From Streptomyces sp. NBC_01551 (GTDB lineage Bacteria; Actinomycetota; Actinomycetes; Streptomycetales; Streptomycetaceae), in NCBI RefSeq assembly GCF_026339935.1, contig NZ_JAPEPX010000001.1, positions 5,979,501 through 6,043,500 of the forward strand: a DNA stretch of 64,000 nucleotides, in the 5' to 3' direction. A program made the translations under genes and the position numbers. Shown here one piece after another: positions 36,413 to 46,507 of this stretch; the first letter of the stretch is position 1; every line of letters begins with the position of its first letter. A model generated the notes under the pieces. That model had not been told where the DNA came from. It saw only the letters and a list, made by a program, of their open reading frames with translations, and did not search any database.

Positions 36413-37797
36413 GTTACAACGTCCGCTTCTGGGAGATACGTGAGCGTCCTGGACGGCGAAAGCCGTTCATGGTGCGGTGGACGGTAAGTGGACTCGAAAA
36501 ATCTGAGTCCTTCATGACTTTCGGCCTTGCTGAGAGTCGGCGGTCGAAGCTGATGACAGCGGCTCGGGAAGGTGAAGCCTTTGACGAGGCGAGCGGGCTG
36601 CCGACGTCGGAGCTGCGAGCGCAGAAGCAGCGGACTACATGGTACGACCTCGCCCACGAGTACCTTGACCAGCGGTGGGCTCGAACGCCAGGGAACACGC
36701 GCCGCACCATTGCCGATGCACTTGCTACCGTCACGCCATCCTTGGTCCGGCCGGGCGCTTCCTACCCGGAGCCACGGGTGCTCCGGAGGGCGCTTTACTC
36801 CCATGCGTTCAACAAGAACGCATGGGGTCAGGAGCCGTCCGAGGAGTGGCGGAAAGCGCTGGACTGGATCAAGCGAAACTCTCTGCCTATTGGTTCACTC
36901 GCCGAGGCGGTCGTTGTGCGTCGTGCATTGGACGCTTTGTGTCTCAAGCTGGACGGCAAGCCTGCTGCCGCCAAGACTGCGCGCCGTAAGAGATCTGCCT
37001 TCAGTGAGGTGCTGAACATGGCGGTGGAGAATGGCTACTTCGTGGACAATCCCCTTGCGGGGATCAAGTGGACCGCCCCCTCGGTGGAGGACGAAGTAGA
37101 CCCAGCTTCCGTGCCGAATCCACTTCAGATCGGTCGCTTGCTGTCAGGGGTGGCGCAGCAACCGGGCCGGGGCCCTCATTTGGAGGCGTTCTTCGGCTGT
37201 ATGTACTACGCAGCCATGCGGCCGGCAGAGGTGATCCACCTTCGGCTCGAACAGTGCCACCTCCCCGAGGCGGGGTGGGGGTTGCTCAACCTGACCGGTG
37301 GCGTGGTCACCGCTGGCAAGGAGTGGACGGACGACGGTGAGGTCTACGAAGTCCATTCGCTCAAGCGTCGTGCCGCAACGGCGACCCGGCCTGTACCCAT
37401 TCCGCCGCAGTTCGTGAGCATGCTTCGTACGCACATCGAGCGCTTCGGCGTTGCCCCGGACGGCAGGTTGTTCCGGAATCAGGCGGGCAATTACGTTGAG
37501 GCGGCGGCCTACGGAACAACATGGTCGCGGGCTAGGGAGTACGTGCTCACGCGCACCGAGCTTGCCGCCGGTCTGGCCAAACGGCCATACGACCTCCGGC
37601 ATGCTGGGATCTCGTTCTGGCTCCACTCCGGCGTTGACCCCGCGGAGTGCGCACGGCGTGCCGGTCACAGCATCCATGTGCTGTTCAAGTACTACGCGAA
37701 ATTCCTCGACGGCGTGCAGGAGCAGGCGAACCGTCTGATCGAGCAGTCCATGGACGAGTGGAACCGCGTCAACCAGGGCGGCATGCCTGCGCGGTGA
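36403..37797 (+). CDS. int: Tyrosine recombinase / integrase
   Basis: 464 residues from a TTG start inside the end of xis. N-terminal arm-binding and core-binding regions (to about 230) precede the catalytic domain. Catalytic residues visible: Arg in AAMRPAEVIHLRL (about 272), HxxR box as DLRHAGISFW (about 396), His of GHSIHVLF and the nucleophile Tyr within FKYYAKFLD near residue 430. It resembles the integrases of actinomycete integrative elements that recombine a short attP with a chromosomal site. The gene reads rightward and ends 160 bp before the end of an aldehyde dehydrogenase gene, so the attachment site is expected at about 37.8-37.95 kb with the element on the left. No tRNA gene or visible direct repeat marks it. 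Confidence 0.92.
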   Translation: MALSYNVRFWEIRERPGRRKPFMVRWTVSGLEKSESFMTFGLAESRRSKLMTAAREGEAFDEASGLPTSELRAQKQRTTWYDLAHEYLDQRWARTPGNTRRTIADALATVTPSLVRPGASYPEPRVLRRALYSHAFNKNAWGQEPSEEWRKALDWIKRNSLPIGSLAEAVVVRRALDALCLKLDGKPAAAKTARRKRSAFSEVLNMAVENGYFVDNPLAGIKWTAPSVEDEVDPASVPNPLQIGRLLSGVAQQPGRGPHLEAFFGCMYYAAMRPAEVIHLRLEQCHLPEAGWGLLNLTGGVVTAGKEWTDDGEVYEVHSLKRRAATATRPVPIPPQFVSMLRTHIERFGVAPDGRLFRNQAGNYVEAAAYGTTWSRAREYVLTRTELAAGLAKRPYDLRHAGISFWLHSGVDPAECARRAGHSIHVLFKYYAKFLDGVQEQANRLIEQSMDEWNRVNQGGMPAR

Positions 37798-37910
37798 GGT
37801 CAGTTTGGTCCGTGACTGGTCCGGAAGAGTCGGTCAGGATCGGGATACGGGTGGGAGGAACTGGGAGTAACGGTGTAAATCTAGAACCGCTTCGAGCGGG
37901 TCGAGTCGAC

Positions 37911-37944
37911 GGCGCCTGACGGGCAAAAGCCCAGGTCAGGTGCC
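37911..37944. terminator. Terminator between convergent int and aldehyde dehydrogenase genes
   Basis: GGCGCCTGAC pairs 9/10 with GTCAGGTGCC, and an inner GGGC-AAAA-GCCC extends the stem. It lies 13 bp past the dehydrogenase stop and about 115 bp past the integrase stop and can serve both directions. Confidence 0.65.
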
Positions 37945-37957
37945 GTTTCTCGTGCTC

Positions 37958-39481
37958 CTAGAAGAAGCCGAGCCGCTTCGGGGAGTACGAGACCAGGAGA
38001 TTCTTCGTCTGCTGGTAGTGCTCCAGCATCATCTTGTGGGTCTCGCGGCCGATGCCCGACTGCTTGTAACCGCCGAAGGCGGCGTGGGCCGGGTAGGCGT
38101 GGTAGCAGTTCGTCCAGACGCGGCCCGCTTGGATCGCGCGGCCCGCGCGGTAGGCGGTGTTGATGTCGCGGGTCCAGACGCCGGCGCCCAGGCCGTACGC
38201 CGTGTCGTTGGCGATGCGGACGGCGTCGTCGAAGTCCTGGAAGGACGTCACCGACACGACCGGGCCGAAGATCTCCTCCTGGAAGATCCGCATGCGGTTG
38301 TCGCCCTCGAAGATGGTCGGCTGGACGTAGAAGCCGCCGGCCAGCTCGCCGCCCAGGTCCTGCTTCTGGCCGCCCGTCAGGATCTTCGCGCCCTCCTGCT
38401 GGCCTATCTCCACGTACGACAGCACCTTCTTGAGCTGCTCCTCGGAGGCCTGTGCCCCGATCATCGTGTCCGTGTCCAACGGGTGCCCGGGCACGATCAG
38501 TTCGGTGCGCGCGACCGCCGCGTCGAGGAAGTCGCCGTAACGGCCCCGCTCGATCAGGGCGCGCGACGGGCTGGTGCAGACCTCGCCCTGGTTCAGGGCG
38601 AACATCGTGAAGCCCTCCAGGGCCTTGTCGCGCAGGTCGTCGTCGGTGGTCCAGATGTCGTCGAAGAAGAGGTTGGGGCTCTTGCCGCCGAGCTCGAGGG
38701 TGACCGGCTTCAGGTGCTCCGCCGCGTACTGCATGATCAGCCGCCCGGTGGAGGTCTCGCCGGTGAAGGCGACCTTCGCCACGCGCGGGCTGGAGGCCAG
38801 CGGCTTGCCTGCCTCCTCGCCGAAGCCGTTGACGACGTTCACCACGCCCGGCGGCAGCAGGTCCGCCACCAGACTCAGCCAGTAGTGCACCGACGCCGGG
38901 GTCTGCTCGGCCGGCTTGAGCACCACCGTGTTGCCCGCCGCCAGGGCCGGCGCAAGCTTCCACACCGCCATCAGGATCGGGAAGTTCCACGGGATGATCT
39001 GGGCGACCACACCCAGCGGCTCGTGGAAGTGGTAGGCGACCGTGTCGTCGTCGATCTGGCTCAGCGCGCCCTCCTGCGCGCGCAGGGCGCCCGCGAAGTA
39101 GCGGAACTGGTCGATCGCGAGCGGCATGTCGGCGGCGAGGGTCTCGCGGACCGGCTTGCCGTTCTCCCAGGTCTCGGCGACTGCCAGGGCTTCGAGGTTC
39201 TGCTCCATCCGGTCCGCGATCCGCAGGAGGACGGACGACCGCTCGGCGGCCGAGGTACGTCCCCAGGCGGGCGCGGCGGCGTGCGCCGCGTCCAGCGCCC
39301 GCTCCACGTCCTCGGCCGTGCCGCGCGCGACCTCGGTGAAGGTCTGCCCGTTGACCGGGGAGGGGTTGGCGAAGTACTGGCCCCGGGCGGGCTCGACGTA
39401 CTCACCGCCGATGAAGTGGCCGTACCGGGACGCGTACGTCATCAGCGAGCCCTCGGTACCGGGCGCGGCGTAACGGGTCAT
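37958..39481 (-). CDS. NAD-dependent aldehyde dehydrogenase (acetaldehyde/ExaC type)
   Basis: 507 residues from the ATG at 39481, which has GGGAGG upstream; the frame is open further 5' but without a site. Canonical ALDH: substrate-region [23 protein letters not shown] loop [12 protein letters not shown], general base Glu in [11 protein letters not shown], and nucleophile Cys in [18 protein letters not shown]-terminal [15 protein letters not shown] is typical of the ExaC/AldB subfamily that oxidises acetaldehyde and related short aldehydes to acids. It is the first core gene right of the integrase. A GAF-domain regulator lies 55 bp upstream on the same strand, the usual pairing for alcohol/acetoin-type control. 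Confidence 0.93.
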   Translation of the reverse strand: MTRYAAPGTEGSLMTYASRYGHFIGGEYVEPARGQYFANPSPVNGQTFTEVARGTAEDVERALDAAHAAAPAWGRTSAAERSSVLLRIADRMEQNLEALAVAETWENGKPVRETLAADMPLAIDQFRYFAGALRAQEGALSQIDDDTVAYHFHEPLGVVAQIIPWNFPILMAVWKLAPALAAGNTVVLKPAEQTPASVHYWLSLVADLLPPGVVNVVNGFGEEAGKPLASSPRVAKVAFTGETSTGRLIMQYAAEHLKPVTLELGGKSPNLFFDDIWTTDDDLRDKALEGFTMFALNQGEVCTSPSRALIERGRYGDFLDAAVARTELIVPGHPLDTDTMIGAQASEEQLKKVLSYVEIGQQEGAKILTGGQKQDLGGELAGGFYVQPTIFEGDNRMRIFQEEIFGPVVSVTSFQDFDDAVRIANDTAYGLGAGVWTRDINTAYRAGRAIQAGRVWTNCYHAYPAHAAFGGYKQSGIGRETHKMMLEHYQQTKNLLVSYSPKRLGFF

Positions 39482-39536
39482 GGTGTCCTCCCAGGTGGCG
39501 GGCGCCGGCCGCCGTCGGACAGCGCTCGCCAGGAGG

Positions 39537-40877
39537 CTAGGAGCAGGCAGGTTGCGGGGACGTTGCACGTCGCCTGGGCGTGGGTGCGGGCGCCGGTTTG
39601 GGCGTGGGTGTGGGCGTGGGTGTGGGCGTGCCGAGTTCGAGGTCCAGGGAGCGTACGCGCGCCAGCGCGGCCGATCGCGCCTCCGGCGGGAGCGCGGCGG
39701 CCAGGGCCCGCCACACCTCCGGGTCGTCCGCGCCCCACGGGCCGCACACCCAGTCGCTCAGCAGCCCCGCGTCCGCCCGGGCGATCACGGCGGCTCGCGC
39801 CTGGTCCTCGATCCGGCGGCGCAGCCGGGCGATCCCGGGCGCCGTCGACGCGGGCAGCAGCGGCCCCGGGTAGCGGTTCAGCGCGGCCGAGACGGCGCCC
39901 GCCGCCAGGTGCCGGGTCACGGCGGTGAAGTCCGCCTCCAGCGGGGCGGCGGTCCGGTACGGGCGGGAGAGCAGGTGCCGCCCGCCCAGCAGCCCGCGCA
40001 GCCGCGAGATCTCAGCCCGCAGCGTCACCGGGCAGACCGACTCGTCCTCGTACAGGGCGATCGCCAGCTCCTCGCCCGACAGCCCCTCCGGATGGTGCGC
40101 GAGCAGCACCATGATCTCGCTGTGCCGCCGCCCGAGCGCGATCTCCCGGCCCCCGACCACCAGCAGCGCCTCGTCGCGGCCGAGCACGGTCAGGGTGTCG
40201 CGGGCCGCCGCCGGGGCCGGGTCGAGCAGGGCCAGCTGGGCTTCGGCCGCCCGCGCCACCGCCTGGACGAAGGCGAGCGAGTGGGGGTGGGCCAGGCCGT
40301 CGCCGCCGGTGATGTCCACCGCGCCGAGCACCCCGCCGGTCCGGGGATCGCGGACCGGGGCCGCCGCGCAGGTCCACGGATGCACCCGGCGGCTGAAGTG
40401 CTCCGCCCCGAAGACCTGTACGGGCTGTCCGAGCGCGACCGCCGTACCGGGCGCGTTGGTTCCCATAGCCGTCTCCGCCCAGCGCGCGCCCGGCACGAAG
40501 CCGAGCCGGTCCGCCCGCCGCAGCGTCGCCGGTTCGCCCTCGACCCAGAGCAGGCTGCCCCGCGCGTCGCACACCGCCAGCAGGTGCGCCCCGCTCGCCG
40601 CGAACGCCCCGACCAGCTCCCGGAACACCGGCATCACCCGGGCCAGCGGATGCTGCTCCCGGTACTCCCGCAGCTCCGGCTCCGCCCGATCCACCCGGGG
40701 CGCGCACTCCGGGCTGACCCGGGCCCGGGCGCAGCGCCGCCAGGACTTCGCGATCACCGCCCGGACCGGTGCCTCGACCAGCCCGTCCCGCGTGAACGCC
40801 GCGTGCGCCCGCCGCAGTTCGCGCGTGCGCTCGGCGGGATCCGCCCCGCCCGGCAGCGCCAACGACGGATCGACCAT
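39537..40877 (-). CDS. GAF-domain transcriptional regulator adjacent to aldehyde dehydrogenase
   Basis: 446 residues from ATG 40877 with GGGAGGG upstream; longer in-frame starts lack a site. The N-terminal part ([16 protein letters not shown]) and the GAF sensor ([15 protein letters not shown] ... [21 protein letters not shown] ... [21 protein letters not shown]) are those of AcoR-type regulators, but the AAA+ sigma-54 module is absent, as expected in Streptomyces. A winged-helix-like region ([23 protein letters not shown], then [19 protein letters not shown]) follows. The C-terminus holds a [14 protein letters not shown] repeat coded by an imperfect 6-12-bp tandem repeat around 39.6 kb. It probably senses a small molecule and controls the neighbouring dehydrogenase; both the inducer and the target are inference. 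Confidence 0.82.
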   Translation of the reverse strand: MVDPSLALPGGADPAERTRELRRAHAAFTRDGLVEAPVRAVIAKSWRRCARARVSPECAPRVDRAEPELREYREQHPLARVMPVFRELVGAFAASGAHLLAVCDARGSLLWVEGEPATLRRADRLGFVPGARWAETAMGTNAPGTAVALGQPVQVFGAEHFSRRVHPWTCAAAPVRDPRTGGVLGAVDITGGDGLAHPHSLAFVQAVARAAEAQLALLDPAPAAARDTLTVLGRDEALLVVGGREIALGRRHSEIMVLLAHHPEGLSGEELAIALYEDESVCPVTLRAEISRLRGLLGGRHLLSRPYRTAAPLEADFTAVTRHLAAGAVSAALNRYPGPLLPASTAPGIARLRRRIEDQARAAVIARADAGLLSDWVCGPWGADDPEVWRALAAALPPEARSAALARVRSLDLELGTPTPTPTPTPKPAPAPTPRRRATSPQPACS

Positions 40878-40984
40878 GTCACCCTCCCGTGGTGCCGCGG
40901 TACCGGAGCGCCCCATCGTCGTGCCGGGTACGGGTCCCGGCAAGCGGTACGTCGGCCAGAGCGCGGCGAAACCCCGTCAGGGCG

Positions 40985-42391
40985 TCAGGTGCCGTTGGCC
41001 GGGTCCGGCTCCGCCAGCGCCGACGCCGGGTCCGGGGCGCCCGGGCCCGCCGGGAGCCACCGGCCGGCCTCGCGGCGGTACGGCCACCAGCGGCCCTCCC
41101 GGCCCAGCCGGAGCTGGCGGTCCGTGCCCGCGACCGTCCAGCGGGCGCGGACCCGGCGCAGCGGCGGGGCCGGGTCGGCGGCGGTGGCTGCGGGGTCGGT
41201 GGTTCGGGGTCCGGTGGGTTCGGGGTCGGTGGGGTCGGTGGCTGCGGGGTCGGTCGCGTCCGACCAGGCCGTGGCGAGGGCCGCGCGGGCGCGGGCCAGG
41301 GTGGCGCGGTCCGGCGTCCAGTCGTCCTCCAGCACCGCGAGGGCCGGGGCCCCGCCGAAGCCCCAGGCCCGTACGGCCAGGTCCAGCGCGGCCCGGTCCC
41401 TGTCGCCAGACGCGGCCAGGCGGGAACGGACCCGGACGTCACAGGCCTCGGCTGCCAGTCGTACGGCATCTTCGGCAGCGGTCAGCGGGGGCCGCGGCGG
41501 GCGGTCGGCGTGCCCCGGAGACAGCGCCCGCGCCAACCGCCGGTACGCCTCGGACGCCGCCGCCTGCGCGAGGAACTCCACCGCGTCCACGTCGAGTTCC
41601 GGTTCGGACTCCGTGTCCAGCGTCGGCGGCTGCCCCGGCCCGTCCGGCAGGATCGCCGGCGCGGGCAGCGGCGGCAGGGCGCGCCCGGCGGCGAACGCCT
41701 CGGCGGCCGGAACGCCTGCGTCGGCGAGGGGGCGAAGGGAGCCCCCTTGCCCCTGGCCCAGGCCTTGCCCTTGCCCTTCCGCTTCGGCCGAGTTGCGTCG
41801 CTCCAGTTCGTCCACCAGCTCCCGCTCCCCGCGCCCGCGCAGCAGCAACAGCACGAACGGGTCCCGGTCCAGCAGCCGCGCCACCTGGTAGCAGAGCGCC
41901 GCCGTGTGCGAGCAGTGGTCCCACTCCCCGCAGTCGCAGCGCGGGTCCAGATCCCCTATTCCGGGCAGCAGTTCCACCCCGGCCGCCGCCGCGTCCTCGG
42001 CCAGCTCCGGCGGCACCTCCCGGTCCAGCAGCGCCGCGATGTGGCCCGCCTCGGAGGCCGCCAGCCCCAGCAGCCGGTCCCATTCCGCTTCGGTGAACTC
42101 CTGCACCAGCACATCGGTGCGGTGCGCCGTCCCGTCCGGGCCGCGCACCACCGCCGTCAGCCGTCCCGGCCGCACCGAGACCGCGCCGACCACGCCCGCG
42201 CGGGCGTACCGGCGGCCCTGCTTGACCTGCCGGCCGTCGAGCGCGCTGTCCTCCAGCGCGCGCAGCCAGGCATGGCCCCACCAGGTGTCGGCGAATCCCC
42301 GGCCGGGGGCGGGCGGCAAGGCCGGGAAGGTCTTCTCGCTCCGGTCGCTCCGGTCCATGCGGTTCATGCGGTCGCGGTCCATCCGGTTCAC
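40985..42391 (-). CDS. SWIM zinc-finger protein, partner of the adjacent SNF2 helicase
   Basis: 468 residues; GTG start in a GTGA overlap with the SNF2 stop, so co-translated. WWGHAWLRALED near residue 40 and the SWIM zinc motif CDCGEWDHCSHTAAL (about 155, CxCx4CxH) identify the family found beside SNF2 helicases in actinobacteria; the zinc finger is thought to help DNA or protein binding. The N-terminus has a repeated MNRMDR element, and residues about 375-410 are a low-complexity TDP/PTD repeat coded by tandem GGGGTCGGTGG-like DNA. The C-terminal block RARWTVAGTDRQLRLGREGRWW is conserved in the family. Cellular role not established. Confidence 0.82.
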   Translation of the reverse strand: MNRMDRDRMNRMDRSDRSEKTFPALPPAPGRGFADTWWGHAWLRALEDSALDGRQVKQGRRYARAGVVGAVSVRPGRLTAVVRGPDGTAHRTDVLVQEFTEAEWDRLLGLAASEAGHIAALLDREVPPELAEDAAAAGVELLPGIGDLDPRCDCGEWDHCSHTAALCYQVARLLDRDPFVLLLLRGRGERELVDELERRNSAEAEGQGQGLGQGQGGSLRPLADAGVPAAEAFAAGRALPPLPAPAILPDGPGQPPTLDTESEPELDVDAVEFLAQAAASEAYRRLARALSPGHADRPPRPPLTAAEDAVRLAAEACDVRVRSRLAASGDRDRAALDLAVRAWGFGGAPALAVLEDDWTPDRATLARARAALATAWSDATDPAATDPTDPEPTGPRTTDPAATAADPAPPLRRVRARWTVAGTDRQLRLGREGRWWPYRREAGRWLPAGPGAPDPASALAEPDPANGT

Positions 42392-45300
42392 TCCCCGGGG
42401 GCGGGGCGGAGGGCCACCAGCTCCGCCAGCTCGGCGTCGGTCAGTTCGGTCAGCGCGCCCTCACCCGCCGCGAGAACGGAGTCCGCGAGGGCCCGTTTGC
42501 GCTCCAGCAGCCGCGCGATCCGGTCCTCCACGGTGCCCTCGGCGATCAGCCGGTGCACCTGCACCGGCCGGGTCTGGCCGATCCGGTACGCGCGGTCGGT
42601 GGCCTGCTCCTCGACGGCCGGGTTCCACCAGCGGTCGTAGTGGATGACATGGCCGGCCCGGGTCAGGTTCAGCCCGGTGCCCGCAGCCTTCAGGGACAGC
42701 AGGAAGACGGGCACCTCGCCGGACTGGAAGCGTTCCACGAGCTCCTCGCGGCGGGCGACGGGCGTGCCGCCGTGCAGGAGCCGGGAGGGGATCCCGCGGC
42801 CGGCCAGGTGCTTCTCCAGTATCCGGGCCATCGCCACGTACTGGGTGAAGACGAGCACCGAGCCGCCCGACTCGCCCTCCGCGAGGATGGTGTCGAGGAG
42901 TTCGTCCAGCAGCTCCAGCTTGCCGGAGCGGGCGCCGGTGTCCTCCTTGAGGTACTGCGCCGGATGGTTGCAGATCTGCTTCAGGGAGGTCAGCAGCTTG
43001 ACCACCAGTCCGCGCCGCTCCATGCCGTCCGCCTGCGAGATCGCGGCGAGCGTCTCGCGGACGACCGCCTCGTACAGCGCGGCCTGTTCGCTGCTGAGGG
43101 AGACGGGGTGGTCGGTCTCGGTCTTCGGCGGCAGCTCGGGTGCGATGCCGGGGTCGGACTTCTTGCGCCGCAGAAGGAACGGTCGTACGAGCGCGGCGAG
43201 GCGGGCCGCCGCCTGGGGGTCGCGGCCGGATTCGACGGGCTCGGCGTAGCGGGCGCGGAAGGTGCCGAGCCGGCCGAGCAGGCCGGGCGTGGTCCAGTCG
43301 AGGACGGCCCACAGCTCGGAGAGGTTGTTCTCGACCGGGGTGCCGGTGAGGGCGACGCGGGCCGGGGCGGGGATGGTGCGCAGGGCCCTGGCGGTGGCGG
43401 AGCGCGGGTTCTTGACGTGCTGGGCCTCGTCGGCGACGACCATGCCCCAGCGGACGGCGGCGAGTTCGGGCGCGTCGAGGCGCATGGTGCCGTAGGTGGT
43501 GAGGACGAAGCCTGCGGCGGGGTCGTGGGCGCCGTGTGGGCTGTGGGGATGTGGGCCGGGCAGGGCGCGGCCGGCGCCGTGGAAGCGGCGCACCGGGGTG
43601 CCGGGTGCGAACTTCTCGATCTCCCGCTGCCAGTTGCCGAGGAGGGAGGCCGGGCAGACGACGAGCGTCGGGCCGGCGGTCGCGGGGTCGCCCTGGCGGT
43701 GCAGGTGTAGCGCGATGAGGGTGACGGTCTTGCCGAGGCCCATGTCGTCGGCCAGGCAGGCGCCGAGGCCGAGTGAGGTCATCCGGGACAGCCAGCGCAG
43801 GCCGCGCAGCTGGTAGTCGCGCAGGATGGCGCGCAGCTCGGCGGGAGCCTGGAAGTCCTGTGCCGTGTCCTTCTCGGGATCGGCGGCGAGCAGGGCCCGC
43901 AGCCGCTCCAGGTGACCGGTCGCCTGTACGTCGATCCGCGCGCCGTCGATTTCGGCCGACCCGGTGAGTACGGCGGCCAGCGCGTCCGCGGCCGCCACCT
44001 CGTGGTCCCGGCGGGCGCGGGCCCGGCGGGCTTCGGCCGGGTCGATCAGCACCCACTCGTCGCGCAGCCGGACCAGGGGCCGGGTCGCCTCGGCGAGGCG
44101 GTCGAGTTCGGCGCGCGTCAGGTCGTCGCCCTCGCCGAGGGCGTGGTGCCAGGAGAAGGAGAGCAGGGCGCCGGGGGAGAGGAGGCCGGGGAGGGCGGAA
44201 CCGGCGGAGGCTGCCGTGCTCGGGCCGCCGACCACGGCGCGGGTGGTGAGGGTACGGGCGAGCCCGCGCGGCCAGTGCACCTGCACCCCGTCGGCGGCCA
44301 GGGCCCGCCCGGCCTCTCCGAGCAGCTCCGCGACCTCCTCGTCGGCGAGCGGGACGGCGTCGGGGACGGCCGCGCCCAGCAGGGGGTTCAGCGGCGGCCA
44401 GAGCCCGGCGGCCCGGCGCAGCGCCCGGAGGGCGTCCATCCGGGTGCGCGGAGGGAACCCGGCCGCGGCGGCTCCGGCACCGGCCCAGACGTCTGCGGCG
44501 TCGGCGACCAGGGCGGCGTCGGCCAGGCTGTGCAGCTGGAGCACGGCGCGGAAGGTGGCGGTCTCGGGGGCTCGGTCGGCCCGGTCGGCTCGGTCGGCCC
44601 GGTCGGTGCCGTCGGCTTCGTCGGTTGCGCCGGCGGCCTTGTCGACCTCGGCGATGCCGTCGACCCTGCTGATGCCGGCGACCTCGGAGACTCCGCTGAC
44701 TCCGTCGACCCCGGCGATGCCGTCGAGCTCGATACGGAGCGAGAGGCGGACGCCCGCGTCGTGGCCGGCGGCCACCTCGGCGGCCCAGTCGCGCAGCCCG
44801 GGGTACGGGCGGGGCGCGCGGCCGGCGTAGGCCTCGCCGTCCGCGGCGGCGGGTGCGGCGGGGAGCGCGGCAGGGTGTCGGCGACGGCGTCGAGGAAGGC
44901 GCGCAGCAGCGGCTCCGGCGCGGGGAGGCGGAGGGCGAGGTCGGGGCCGCAGTCGCGTCCGGGGCCCGGGCCGGCACCGGGGCCCGGTGCGGCGCTGTCG
45001 CCGAGCGGCCCGGCGAGCGGTACGCAGTGCGCCCCGGGCGGCATCGCGGCCGCCAGCTCTCGGATCTCCGCCAGGTCGGCGGCCTCCAGGGGGCCGATCC
45101 GCCACGCGTCCTGGTCGGTCGGACTCAGCCCGGGCAGCAGGAGGCCGCGGGCCGCGAACCGGAGCGCGAGCAGCGCGGCGGCGCCCCAGAAGGCGGTGGG
45201 GCCGGTGGGGGCGGCGGCCCGGGCGCGGGTGAGGAAGGGGAGGGCGGCGTCGACGGGCAGCGCGAGCGCGCGGACGGATTCCCTGCGCAGGGCGGGCGTG

Positions 45301-45539
45301 ACGACGGTGATGTCCTCGGTGGTGCCGTGCGGCGCGAGGGCGCAGAGGGCGGCGAGGGCCGCCAAGGCGGTCGGGGCGGTCGCGGCCGTCAGGGCTGCTT
45401 GAGCTGCCGAAGCCTCGCCGAGGCCCGGGGCGTCCTTCCCGGTGTCCGGCGGCCAGAAGGCGATTCGGCCGTCGCGGGGCGGGTCCGCGGGCAGGAAGAC
45501 GGCGGAGCAGTGGATGAGGCCGGAGATCTCGGGGAGCAC
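42388..45539 (-). CDS. SNF2-family helicase (bacterial HELICc3 type), N-terminal part out of frame
   Basis: The C-terminal about 790 codons form a complete SNF2 motor: LADDMGLGKTVTLIALHL (Walker A), VVADEAQHVKNP, LTGTPVENNLSELWA, QYVAMARILEKHLAG, SLKAAGTGLNLTRAGHV and DRAYRIGQTRPVQVHRL. The real N-terminus (GTG 45539, GAGGA upstream; LPEISGLIHCSAVFLPAD...) is in another frame as far as AVADTLP; the family sequence resumes as ALPAAPAAADGEAYAG, so a frameshift lies near 44.86-44.88 kb in a G+C run. The frame that stays open upstream of the shift gives an Arg/Pro-rich nonsense N-terminus. A sequence error is quite possible. A low-complexity (ADR)n insertion lies at 44.57-44.65 kb. Pairs with the SWIM protein downstream. 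Confidence 0.75.
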
Positions 45540-45720
45540 GCATTCCTCAAACTTGACTACCGGATGCAGAGTGGCCGAGGGTACCCCACGGGAGGGGCCG
45601 GGGGCCGCGAGCGGGCCCGTGAGGCGGGTCACTTCGAGACCCGTCCGAGTCACGGGGAACGCGCGGCCGGGACGGCACGTTGTGAGGAGTAGTGGCCGAC
45701 GCAGGAGGAGGTGTCCGCAG

Positions 45721-45903
45721 ATGTCCACACGCGGAAAAGTCGCGGTTGCCGGAGTCGTGGCAGCCATCGTGTTGTTCTGGGCGGTCGGGTTCTGGGCAGG
45801 GCTGCTGGTCCTGATCGGCGTGCCGACGGCGGCCTACTTTCTCCTGGACTCCTCGCAGCGGCGTCGGATCCGGGGCATGTCAAGGAAGCAGATCGGCCGC
45901 TGA
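45721..45903 (+). CDS. Small membrane protein conserved in Streptomyces
   Basis: 60 residues, ATG with a strong GAGGAGG upstream. Two hydrophobic stretches (VAVAGVVAAIVLFWAVGFW and GLLVLIGVPTAAYFLL) make a helical hairpin in the membrane, followed by a basic cytoplasmic tail (SSQRRRIRGMSRKQIGR). No enzymatic motif. It lies divergent from the SNF2 gene and 23 bp upstream of the MOSC gene, so the two may share a transcript. Function unknown. Confidence 0.7.
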   Translation: MSTRGKVAVAGVVAAIVLFWAVGFWAGLLVLIGVPTAAYFLLDSSQRRRIRGMSRKQIGR

Positions 45904-45926
45904 CGGCGGCCTTGGGGGGAAGTCCG

Positions 45927-46472
45927 ATGGGCACCGCACAGGTCGCGGCGGTCAGCAGCAACGGCGTGTACTCGTTCACCAAGCCCAACCGCGAGAGCAT
46001 CACGCTGATCGCCGGGCTCGGCGTCGAGGGAGACGTGCACGCGGGAGTGACGGTCAAGCACCGCTCGCGCGTCGCGCAGGATCCGACCCAGCCGAACCTG
46101 CGCCAAGTACATCTGATTCACCGCGAGCTGTTCGACGAGGTGGCCCTGGCCGGGTTCAGCGTCGAGCCGGGGCAGCTCGGCGAGAACGTGACCACGGAAG
46201 GCATCGATCTGCTCGGCCTGCCGACCGGCACGCTGCTGAGCCTCGGCGAGGAGGCGGTGGTCGAGGTGACCGGGTTGCGCAACCCGTGTCTCCAGATCGA
46301 CAACTTCCAGGACGGGCTGCTCAAGCAGGTCGTCCTGCGGGACGACGAGGGCCGGCTGATACGCAAGGCCGGAATCATGGGCGTGGTCCGCCAGGGCGGC
46401 ACCATCCAACCCGGCGACCCCATAGCCGTGACCCTGCCCCCGACCCCGCACACCCCGCTCGACCGCGTCTGA
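45927..46472 (+). CDS. MOSC-domain protein
   Basis: 181 residues, ATG with GGGGGGA upstream. MOSC features: GLGVEGDVHAG (the conserved beta-strand/glycine turn), QVHLIHRELFDEV, GQLGENVTTEGIDLLGLPTGT, and the signature Cys in TGLRNPCLQID. Stand-alone MOSC proteins of this size (YiiM-like) bind molybdenum cofactor sulfur or help in 6-hydroxylaminopurine detoxification; the exact role here is not known. Probably co-transcribed with the small membrane protein upstream and convergent with the TrmO-like gene. Confidence 0.88.
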   Translation: MGTAQVAAVSSNGVYSFTKPNRESITLIAGLGVEGDVHAGVTVKHRSRVAQDPTQPNLRQVHLIHRELFDEVALAGFSVEPGQLGENVTTEGIDLLGLPTGTLLSLGEEAVVEVTGLRNPCLQIDNFQDGLLKQVVLRDDEGRLIRKAGIMGVVRQGGTIQPGDPIAVTLPPTPHTPLDRV

Positions 46473-46507
46473 CACCCCGGAGCCGGGCGGCGGCGTCCTG
46501 CGCGAGG

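Noticed and set aside
37870..37910. tRNA 3' end as attachment site next to int
   Set aside because: The GGGTCGAGTCGAC stretch does not form a T-arm and acceptor stem; no tRNA can be folded here.
39590..39645. GTGGGCGTGGGTGTG repeats as a regulatory repeat array
   Set aside because: They lie inside the GAF regulator gene and code its Thr-Pro repeat tail.
44830..45543. Long Arg/Pro-rich N-terminal extension in the frame of the SNF2 motor
   Set aside because: Its composition is that of an out-of-frame reading; the frame beginning at GTG 45539 carries the natural protein, so this is a frameshift artefact.
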